Translations under genes and position numbers: made by a program | Part shown: in pieces, positions 49,261-55,465 of the stretch | Layout: each line of letters opens with the position of its first letter | Numbering within the stretch: position 1 is the stretch's first letter | Notes under the pieces: model-generated | Seen by the model: the letters and a program-made list of their open reading frames with translations, nothing else | What the model was told of the DNA's origin: nothing | The model's database searches: none | From: Hyphomicrobiales bacterium | Lineage (GTDB): Bacteria; Pseudomonadota; Alphaproteobacteria; Rhizobiales; Rhizobiaceae | DNA length: 55,465 nucleotides | Assembly: GCA_900465665.1 (NCBI GenBank) | Contig: UBJO01000100.1 | Location: 43,263-98,727, forward strand | Reading direction: 5' to 3'

Positions 49261-50649
49261 ATGCCGCCGTTCCAGTTCATAGAGAGACCGACCCCCTTCA
49301 GTAGCAAGGGCGGCTCGACCCTGCCGATCTTCGCCGTCACACCGGCGCATATCGAAACCGGGACGATCGATCCGATCGCGCTCGATTGGGCGAAAAAGGC
49401 GGGTTACAAGGCGGAAAGCGGCTCGCTGTTGCTGATCCCGACGGCGGAAGGCCATCTCGGCGGTGCGCTGTTCGGCCTCGGCACCAATCCTTCCGAACAC
49501 CCCTATATCACCGGCAAGCTGGCGCGCGCGCTGCCGGCGGGCGACTGGCATATCGAGACGGCGCCGCTGACGGCCAACCGGCTGGCGCTCGGCTTCGGCC
49601 TCGGGAGCTACCGTTTCGACCGCTACAAATCCGAAAAGCAACCGGCCGGCACGCTGATGATCCCGCGCGATGCGGATGCCGCCGATATCAAGCGGCAACT
49701 GGCCGGCGTGTTCCTTGCGCGCGACCTGATCAATACCCCCACCAACGACATGGGTCCGAACGAGCTGGAAGCGGCGTTCCGCGGGCTTGCGGCGCATTAC
49801 AAGGCGGAGATCTCGGTGATCTCGGGCGACGATCTCCGTCATAATTTCCCTCTCGTGCACACGGTCGGCCGCGCCAGCGCCGACGCGCCGCGCCTGATGG
49901 AACTGCGCTGGGGCAAGAAGGGCCATCGCAAGATCACGCTCGTCGGCAAGGGCGTGTGCTTCGACACCGGCGGTCTCGACATCAAGCCCGCCTCCTCCAT
50001 GCTTCTGATGAAGAAGGACATGGGGGGTGCTGCCAACGTCATGGGCCTGGCGCTGATGATCATGGATGCCAAGCTGAAGGTTGACCTCCGCGTCGTCATT
50101 CCCGTGGTCGAGAACTCGATCTCGTCGAACGCCTTCCGCCCTGGCGACATCTACAAGAGCCGCAAGGGCTTGACGGTGCAGATCGACAACACCGATGCCG
50201 AGGGTCGGCTGATCCTCGCCGACGCGCTTGCTTATGCCGACGAGGAAGAGCCCGACCTGATGATCGACATGGCGACGCTGACGGGGGCAGCGCGCGTGGC
50301 GCTCGGACCCGACCTGCCGCCCTTCTTCACCGACGATACGGATCTCGCCCGCGACCTGATGGAATCGAGTATCGAGACCGACGATCCGCTGTGGCGGTTG
50401 CCGCTCTATGCCGGCTACGAAAAGGACATCCGCGCCAAGTTCGCCGACATCACCAATGCACCGGCAGGCGGCATGGCGGGCGCGATCACGGCGGCGCTGT
50501 TCCTCAAGCGCTTCGTCAGCCATGCCAAGAGCTGGGCGCATTTCGACATTTACGGCTGGGCGCCTTCGGAGCGTCCGCACTCGCCCGGCGGCGGCGAGGC
50601 GCAGGCGATCCGGGCGCTTTACCACCACATCCGCGAGAGCGTTCGTTAG
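49261..50649 (+). CDS. Leucyl aminopeptidase family (M17)
   Basis: A 462-aa M17 metallopeptidase that removes N-terminal residues from peptides; probably cytosolic and hexameric. The two-metal motif regions are KGVCFDTGGLDIKP near residue 229 and NTDAEGRLILADAL near 310, the M17 hallmark. A further conserved segment is KKDMGGAANVMG. The N-terminal domain is shorter than in PepA, so it is closer to the PepB-like group. A 9-bp-stem terminator lies 36 nt after its stop. Confidence 0.94.
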   Translation: MPPFQFIERPTPFSSKGGSTLPIFAVTPAHIETGTIDPIALDWAKKAGYKAESGSLLLIPTAEGHLGGALFGLGTNPSEHPYITGKLARALPAGDWHIETAPLTANRLALGFGLGSYRFDRYKSEKQPAGTLMIPRDADAADIKRQLAGVFLARDLINTPTNDMGPNELEAAFRGLAAHYKAEISVISGDDLRHNFPLVHTVGRASADAPRLMELRWGKKGHRKITLVGKGVCFDTGGLDIKPASSMLLMKKDMGGAANVMGLALMIMDAKLKVDLRVVIPVVENSISSNAFRPGDIYKSRKGLTVQIDNTDAEGRLILADALAYADEEEPDLMIDMATLTGAARVALGPDLPPFFTDDTDLARDLMESSIETDDPLWRLPLYAGYEKDIRAKFADITNAPAGGMAGAITAALFLKRFVSHAKSWAHFDIYGWAPSERPHSPGGGEAQAIRALYHHIRESVR

Positions 50650-50684
50650 AGCGCGTCGCGATCGTTAAAATTTTATTCACCCTG

Positions 50685-50708
50685 TGGGGCGGCAGATCAG
50701 CCGCCCCA
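50685..50708 (+). terminator. Terminator after aminopeptidase
   Basis: TGGGGCGGC (50685-50693) and GCCGCCCCA (50700-50708) form a perfect 9-bp stem with a 6-nt loop, ending in TT and GCG. The T tract is short but the stem is strong. It separates the aminopeptidase from the MarR gene. Confidence 0.6.
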
Positions 50709-50769
50709 TTGCGTTGTGCGGATACGTGCCGGAAAATGGAACGCAGGCGTAACGAATGCGGGAGGGGCC

Positions 50770-51114
50770 GTGCCGATCGAATTGACCGCATCGCAGGCGC
50801 TCGGGCTTTGGCATGGCGTCTCGCTCGACCAGGTTCGCCACGACGACCGCGATTTGACATTGCGCCAGATGGCGATCCTGCTGCATATCTATCTCGTGCC
50901 GCCGCCGCATACCGTGCGCGGGCTGGCCGCCGAGCTCAACGTTACCAAACCGGTCATCACCCGCGCGCTCGATACGATGGGCGAGATGGGGTTGGTGGAC
51001 CGGGTGCGCGATGACAGCGACCGGCGCAACGTGCTGATCAAGCGTACCGTGGGCGGCGCGCTTTACCTGGAAAAACTGGGCGACCGTGTGCGCGAGCACG
51101 GGCGCCGGCTGTGA
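50770..51114 (+). CDS. MarR-family regulator
   Basis: A 114-aa winged-helix regulator. It begins at a GTG (50770) with GGGAGG upstream; the product then reads VPIELTASQALGLWHGV. The winged helix has VRGLAAELNVTKPVITRALD (about 56-75) and the wing DRVRDDSDRRNVLIK. A longer GTG start at 50716 is possible. It begins 17 nt before the NlpC/P60 gene (stop to start) and probably shares a transcript with it. Confidence 0.85.
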   Translation: MPIELTASQALGLWHGVSLDQVRHDDRDLTLRQMAILLHIYLVPPPHTVRGLAAELNVTKPVITRALDTMGEMGLVDRVRDDSDRRNVLIKRTVGGALYLEKLGDRVREHGRRL

Positions 51115-51130
51115 CTTTGAGGACAAGACC

Positions 51131-51988
51131 ATGACCACGCTCGACCGCCGCCTTCACGCCTTCAGGGAAGACCTCGCCGAGCGCGGGCTGGAAGGGCAGG
51201 TCACGGCGCAGCGCTTTACCGACGGGACGCCGGCGCGCATTGCAGTGCCGGTCGTGGGGCTAAGGCCGCGACCTGACGCGACCGTTGGTATCGACACCGA
51301 GCTCTTGTTCGGCGAGGACGTGACCGTGCTCGACCGCGCCGAGGGATGGTGCTGGATCAAGGCGCGGTCGGACAATTACGTCGGCTATCTGCCCGAGAGC
51401 GCGGTGAGCGATAAGGGGCCCGGGCCGACCCATATCGTCACCGTTCAGCGCACCTTCCTCTATCGCGAGCCGGAGCTGCGCAAACCCTATAACGACATTC
51501 TTTCGATGGGCAGCCGCGTCGCCGTTGCCGGCACCGCCGAGGCGCGCGGCAACCACTATGTGACGCTGGAAGACGGCACGGCGATCTTCGCCAAGCATGT
51601 GCAGCCGATCGGCGCGCTTGACGGCGAGGACTATGTCGATATCGCCGCCCGCTTTGTCGAAACGCCCTATCTCTGGGGCGGACGCTCAGGGCTCGGGATC
51701 GACTGCTCCGGCCTGGTGCAGCTTTCCATGCTGATGACCGGCCGCGCCGCGCCGCGCGATACCGACATGCAGGCGGCTGGACTGGGCGCACCGATTGCGC
51801 GCGAGGAGCTGCGGCGCGGCGACCTGGTGTTCTGGAAGGGGCATGTGGCGATCATGGAGGATGCGGAAACAATCCTGCACGCGACCGGCCACACCATGAC
51901 GGTGGTACGCGAGAATTTCGAAGAGGCCGTCCAGCGCATCGGCTGGCTCTACGAGCAGCCCAACGGCTACCGCCGCCCGATCATGTAA
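51131..51988 (+). CDS. NlpC/P60 peptidoglycan peptidase
   Basis: A 285-aa cysteine peptidase of the NlpC/P60 family with two SH3b-type segments before the catalytic domain. Catalytic residues are Cys192 in GIDCSGLVQ and His238 in GHVAIM, with a further His in HATGHTM as the polar third residue. The start at 51131 has GAGGA upstream. No signal peptide is evident, so export is uncertain; a role in cytosolic peptide recycling is possible. It overlaps the convergent amidase gene by 8 nt at the 3' ends. Confidence 0.9.
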   Translation: MTTLDRRLHAFREDLAERGLEGQVTAQRFTDGTPARIAVPVVGLRPRPDATVGIDTELLFGEDVTVLDRAEGWCWIKARSDNYVGYLPESAVSDKGPGPTHIVTVQRTFLYREPELRKPYNDILSMGSRVAVAGTAEARGNHYVTLEDGTAIFAKHVQPIGALDGEDYVDIAARFVETPYLWGGRSGLGIDCSGLVQLSMLMTGRAAPRDTDMQAAGLGAPIAREELRRGDLVFWKGHVAIMEDAETILHATGHTMTVVRENFEEAVQRIGWLYEQPNGYRRPIM

Positions 51989-53372
51989 CCGGCGGCTTCG
52001 GCCATGCGGTGACGCCGCCGGACCAGGTCTCGAAGGCCTTGGACAATCGCAGGACCCTCATGTCGTCGAAGCGGGGGCCGACGATCTGCAGGCCGATCGG
52101 CATGCCGGATCGGGAAAAGCCGCAATTGATCGACGAGGCCGGCTGCTCCGACATGTTCCAAGGGACGGTGAAGGCGATGTGCTCGAAGGGGCGGGCCGGA
52201 TCATTGGTCGGCGAGGCCCATTCGGCCGGATAGGAGACGATGGGATTGGTCGGCGAGAGTACCGCATCGACCGTCTCGAACAGCGCGCCGCAGGCCTTGC
52301 GCATCTCGATCGTCTGGTTGAAGCCCTTCACGGCGGCCACGCCGCTGACATCGGCTCCGCCCTTGGCCCAGCTGTAGATATAGGGAAGGATGCTCTCCCG
52401 GCGCTCCTCGCTCAGCCCCTCGATATCGCCCCAGAAGCGGGCACGCCAGAAATTGTCGAGACCATCGAGCATCGCCCGCGACAGCACCGGGCCGACCGGC
52501 ACGATGACGGCGCCGGCTTTCTCGAACTGTTTCGCCGCCGCAACGACCGCCGCCTTCACTTCGTCCTCGGCATCGAGGCCGCAGCCGGCGTCGAGCATCA
52601 GGCCGATGCGCATGCCTGAAAGATCGATGTCGAGATCGGTCCAGTCGATGTCGTTTGGCGGCAGGCTGGTGCCGTCGCGCCAGTCCGGTCGCGACAGCGT
52701 TGCCATGGCGAGCGTCGCATCATCGACCGTACGCGTCATCGGCCCGGCGCAGCGGCCGACATAATAGGGATCGACCGGGATGCGGCCGTGGCTGGGCTTG
52801 AAGCCGAAGGTGCCGGTCCAGCCGGCCGGAAGCCGCACGGAGCCGCCGATATCGGTACCGATATGCAATGGGCCATAGCCGGCTGCCGCCGCCGCCGAGG
52901 CGCCGGCGCTGGAGCCGCCGGGGTTCTGGCTGACATCCCACGGGTTGCGGCTGAGCGGGTGGAAGCTCGACAGGCCGGACGAGAGCATGCCGTAATCGGG
53001 GCATGTCGTCTTGGCGAAGATGATGGCGCCATCCTCGCGCATGCGGGCGGCGATGGGGGCGTCGTCGAGCGCCGGCGTCAGCTCCACGGCCCTGGTGCCG
53101 AGCGGGACGGGCTGGCCTTTCGTGGCAATAAGCTCCTTCAGCGTGACCGGAATGCCATCGAGCGGGCCGAGCGTCTCGCCCTTCGCCCAACGTTCGGTGG
53201 AGGCCTTGGCCTGCGCGCGGGCGGCGTCGGGGTCGTAGAGATAGAGCGCGGCGATGTGCGGCTCCCAGGCGGCGATATGCGGCTCCAGCGCCAGCCAGTA
53301 TTCCAGCGGAGACAGGTTCTTCGTCGCAAAGTGCCGCTTCAGGTCTCGGATACTCAGGTCGATCTCGGTCAT
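51981..53372 (-). CDS. Amidase (amidase signature family)
   Basis: A 463-aa serine hydrolase of the amidase signature family. Catalytic residues (counted from the ATG at 53372): Lys79 in VTLKELIATK, the cis-Ser154 in NPGGSSAGAS and the nucleophile Ser178 in TDIGGSVR. A near-identical 21-nt tandem duplication encodes EPHIAAWEPHIAAL. It follows two Dpp-type permeases on the same strand (30 nt), so the operon may take up and hydrolyse an amide or modified peptide. The substrate is unknown. Confidence 0.9.
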   Translation of the reverse strand: MTEIDLSIRDLKRHFATKNLSPLEYWLALEPHIAAWEPHIAALYLYDPDAARAQAKASTERWAKGETLGPLDGIPVTLKELIATKGQPVPLGTRAVELTPALDDAPIAARMREDGAIIFAKTTCPDYGMLSSGLSSFHPLSRNPWDVSQNPGGSSAGASAAAAAGYGPLHIGTDIGGSVRLPAGWTGTFGFKPSHGRIPVDPYYVGRCAGPMTRTVDDATLAMATLSRPDWRDGTSLPPNDIDWTDLDIDLSGMRIGLMLDAGCGLDAEDEVKAAVVAAAKQFEKAGAVIVPVGPVLSRAMLDGLDNFWRARFWGDIEGLSEERRESILPYIYSWAKGGADVSGVAAVKGFNQTIEMRKACGALFETVDAVLSPTNPIVSYPAEWASPTNDPARPFEHIAFTVPWNMSEQPASSINCGFSRSGMPIGLQIVGPRFDDMRVLRLSKAFETWSGGVTAWPKPPVT

Positions 53373-53402
53373 GGCGCGGTCTTTCAAAATGACATCATAA
53401 AA

Positions 53403-54266
53403 TCAGCGGCTGGCCTCACGGGGATCGAGCAGATCGCGCAGGCCGTCGCCCAGCATGTTGAAGCCGAGGACGGAGAGCGCGATGGCAAGGCCGGGGAGGA
53501 TGGCGAGCCAGGGGGCAAGGGCAAGATAGGTCTGCGCATCGGCCAGCATCCGCCCCCAGCTCGGCGCCGGCGGGGCAAGGCCGAGACCGAGGAAGCTGAG
53601 GCCCGCTTCGGTAAGCACGGCGAGACCAAGCTGGATGGTCACCTGGACGATGAGCTGGCTCATGATATTGGGCAGCACGTGGCGCAGCGAGATCGCCAGC
53701 CGGGTATTGCCAAGCGCGCGGGCGGCAAGCACGTAGTCGCGGCTCCAGGCCTGCAGCGCGCTCGCCAGCGCAACGCGGGCGAAGACCGGAATGAGGAAGG
53801 TGGCGATGGCAGCGATCGCCGTCAGCCGGCCGCCGCCGAGGAAGGCGCCGAGCATCATCGCCGAGAGAATCGGCGGGAGCGCGAAGATGACGTCGCAGAC
53901 GCGCATCAGAAGCGTTTCGAAGATGCCGCGAAAGGCGGCCGCGGCAAGGCCGGCGATTGTGCCGAGCGTGCCGCCGATGGCGACGGCGACGATCGCGATC
54001 GAGAGCGAATTCCAAGTGCCGACCATCAGCATGGAGAGCACGTCGCGGCCGAGCTGATCGGTGCCGAGAAGGCCGAAGCCGAGCGGTGGCTGCAGCTTGT
54101 GGATGATCTGCATCTTGGCTGGCGGCAGCGGCGTCCAGACGAGCGACACGAGCGCGACGGCCACGAGGCACGCGACGATCGCGGCGCCAATGATGAGGTT
54201 GACGCGCTTGACGCCGCGCATGCGGCGGCGGCCGATATTTGTTGCGGTGGAGACCAGGGGCGCCAT
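53403..54266 (-). CDS. DppC-type ABC permease
   Basis: An inner-membrane permease of a peptide/nickel/opine-type ABC importer (287 aa). It has an N-terminal helix (about 22-45), the BPD_transp_1 domain with the loop YVLAARALGNTRLAISLRHVL, and about six helices. It starts 1 nt after the DppB-type gene. Neither the binding protein nor the ATPase is in the window; they probably lie upstream beyond 55465. Confidence 0.93.
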   Translation of the reverse strand: MAPLVSTATNIGRRRMRGVKRVNLIIGAAIVACLVAVALVSLVWTPLPPAKMQIIHKLQPPLGFGLLGTDQLGRDVLSMLMVGTWNSLSIAIVAVAIGGTLGTIAGLAAAAFRGIFETLLMRVCDVIFALPPILSAMMLGAFLGGGRLTAIAAIATFLIPVFARVALASALQAWSRDYVLAARALGNTRLAISLRHVLPNIMSQLIVQVTIQLGLAVLTEAGLSFLGLGLAPPAPSWGRMLADAQTYLALAPWLAILPGLAIALSVLGFNMLGDGLRDLLDPREASR

Positions 54267-54267
54267 C

Positions 54268-55215
54268 TTAGATCCCCTTTCTCAAACGCGGGTCGATCGC
54301 GAGATAGGAGAGATCGACCAGGAAATTCATGAGGATGACGAGGCCGGCGAAGAAGAGCACCACATCCTGCATGACGACGATATCGCGCTGCGACAGCGCC
54401 TGGTAGGCGAGACGGCCGAGGCCGGGGAGATTGAAGACATTCTCGACCAGCACGGCGCCGGCCACCAGGAAGGTGGCTTGCAGGCCGAGGATGGTTAGGA
54501 TCGGCACCAGCGCATTGGGCACCGAATGGCGCCAGAGCACGGTGGCTGCCGACAGGCCCTTGGCACGGGCGGTGCGGGTGAAATCCTCGTGCAGCGTGTC
54601 CAGCACCGCCGAGCGGGTGACGCGCGTGAGCACCCCCGCCTGCGGCAATGCCAGCGCGACCGCCGGCATCAGCAAGGCCTTCAGCGCCGGCCAGACACCC
54701 GCGCTCCAGCCCGGAAACCCTCCCGCCGGCATCAGCCCGAGCGTGGTCGAAAACAGGATGATCAACAGCAGCGCCACCCAGAAGGCCGGCACGGCGATGC
54801 TGACCTGCGAGAAGACCGCCGCGACCCCATCGACAATGCCGCCGCGCCTGGAGGCTGCGGTTACGCCAAGGGGGATCGCGATCGCCACGGAGAGCAGGAT
54901 GGCGATGAGGGCGAGCGGCAGGGTGACGGCGAGGCGCTCGAGGATGAGGCCGGCGACAGGGACGCCGTAGGTGTAGGAGCGCCCGAGATCGCCGGTGAAG
55001 ACGCCTGCCAGCCACTCGACGTAGCGGATCAGGAGCGAGCGGTCGAGGCCGAGTTCGTGACGCAGCGCGGCCAGCGTTTCGGGCGAGGCCGAGGTGCCGA
55101 GCATGATCGAGGCCGGGTCGCCGGGCAGCATGTCCATGACGGCGAAGATCAGCAGCGAGACCACGAGCAGCGTGAGCACGAGACCGGCGACGCGACGGAG
55201 CACGAGGGCGATCAT
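54268..55215 (-). CDS. DppB-type ABC permease
   Basis: Partner permease (315 aa) of the same importer. Its N-terminal helix (about 8-30), followed by the typical GDPASIMLG periplasmic segment and the ATPase-contact loop RTARAKGLSAATVLWRHSVPN, matches the DppB group. The 250 nt upstream consist of a mosaic repeat, so the promoter may be separated from the gene, or the transcript may come from further upstream. Confidence 0.93.
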   Translation of the reverse strand: MIALVLRRVAGLVLTLLVVSLLIFAVMDMLPGDPASIMLGTSASPETLAALRHELGLDRSLLIRYVEWLAGVFTGDLGRSYTYGVPVAGLILERLAVTLPLALIAILLSVAIAIPLGVTAASRRGGIVDGVAAVFSQVSIAVPAFWVALLLIILFSTTLGLMPAGGFPGWSAGVWPALKALLMPAVALALPQAGVLTRVTRSAVLDTLHEDFTRTARAKGLSAATVLWRHSVPNALVPILTILGLQATFLVAGAVLVENVFNLPGLGRLAYQALSQRDIVVMQDVVLFFAGLVILMNFLVDLSYLAIDPRLRKGI

Positions 55216-55265
55216 GCGGCGGGCCTTGGGGTGGAGAGATCGGTGCGTTTGCTCCCGGCGTGCGG

Positions 55266-55463
55266 AGCCCCCTCATCCGACCCTTCGGGCCACTGACCGG
55301 GGTCGAGCCGCTGGTCTCGACCCGTCCGTCGGCCCCCCGTTGGGGAGAAGGGAAGAGGGAGTGAGTGGCCACCACCGAGTCTCTTCTCCCCAGCGGGGAG
55401 AAGGTGGCGGCAGCCGGATGAGGGGGCTGCAGGCTCGGCGGGCGCGATACCCCCCTCTGCCCT
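55266..55463. repeat. Mosaic palindromic repeat (RIME-like)
   Basis: AGCCCCCTCATCCG (55266-55279) and CGGATGAGGGGGCT (55415-55428) are perfect 14-nt inverted arms of one element. Inside is a 9-bp hairpin CTTCTCCCC/GGGGAGAAG with an AGC loop (55383-55403) and another CCCC-GTT-GGGG motif near 55336. An 18-nt tail at 55446-55463 is the reverse complement of positions 1-18. The composition fits known rhizobial intergenic mosaic elements. Confidence 0.75.
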
Positions 55464-55465
55464 GC

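Noticed and set aside
1..55465. CRISPR array, prophage, integrase or insertion sequence
   Set aside because: No regularly spaced repeats, cas genes, phage structural genes, integrase or transposase were seen; tRNA-Ser has no flanking integration module or repeat.

Overview
The window is high-GC, gene-dense chromosomal DNA. It most likely comes from an alphaproteobacterium of the Rhizobium/Agrobacterium group. The evidence is the gene families and their order (phnGHIJ with a divergent phnF, yejABEF, a flp/cpa/tad pilus locus with standalone TadE-like genes), a CtrA-type TTAA-N7-TTAAC box, and fragments of a mosaic palindromic repeat of the kind found in rhizobial genomes at both window ends. 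There is no prophage, no CRISPR array and no intact insertion sequence.

Layout. (1) 1-4010: C-P lyase genes phnG-H-I-J on the minus strand with the divergent regulator phnF; phnK is not visible, and a dispersed repeat begins within 50 nt after phnJ. (2) 4019-5627: a 52-codon remnant of an antitoxin-like gene, then a short-chain dehydrogenase divergent from an HxlR-type regulator. (3) 5690-11726, minus strand: gpmA, dapB and an MsbA-like ABC exporter, then glk, mgsA and a mepA-type murein endopeptidase. (4) 11856-13094: a YecD-like isochorismatase-fold hydrolase and a divergent TetR regulator sharing two near-identical operators. (5) 13209-19889: peptide importer yejA-B-E-F, with a VapBC-like toxin-antitoxin pair inserted between yejE and yejF. 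(6) 19911-24536: a hydroxyacid reductase, pncB, an L,D-transpeptidase, tRNA-Ser(GGA) and two small membrane proteins. (7) 24909-36505: a nucleoside uptake and salvage region with a BMP-type binding protein, ATPase, two permeases, cdd, a purine nucleoside phosphorylase, deoC and deoA on the plus strand, facing upp, add and deoB on the minus strand, with a retropepsin-like protease gene between. (8) 36613-49116: the Flp pilus locus, with two TadE-like genes and a small secretin-N-domain protein on the minus strand, flp-cpaABCDEF-tadBC on the plus strand, a LysE-type gene with a stop at codon 3, and tadD. (9) 49261-51988: an M17 aminopeptidase, a MarR regulator and an NlpC/P60 protein. (10) 51981-55215, minus strand: an amidase and two Dpp-type permeases; the window ends in a mosaic repeat.

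How the genes work together. The nucleoside block forms a full route. Nucleosides enter by the BMP/ABC system, Cdd and Add deaminate cytidine and adenosine, the phosphorylases (PNP, DeoA) release bases and (deoxy)ribose-1-phosphate, DeoB isomerises the sugar phosphate, DeoC cleaves deoxyribose-5-phosphate, and Upp recovers uracil. The pilus block encodes pilin, prepilin peptidase, secretin, ATPase, membrane platform and pilotin-like lipoproteins.

I did not find a system that I can call entirely new. The observations most worth checking are the toxin-antitoxin pair coupled into the yej operon, the TAG codon in the lysE-type gene, the antitoxin remnant with its own promoter, the twin operators at 12449-12488, the structured leader before the BMP gene, the CtrA-type box before cpaB, and the standalone secretin N-domain protein. 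All functions are inferred from sequence reading; no searches were run.
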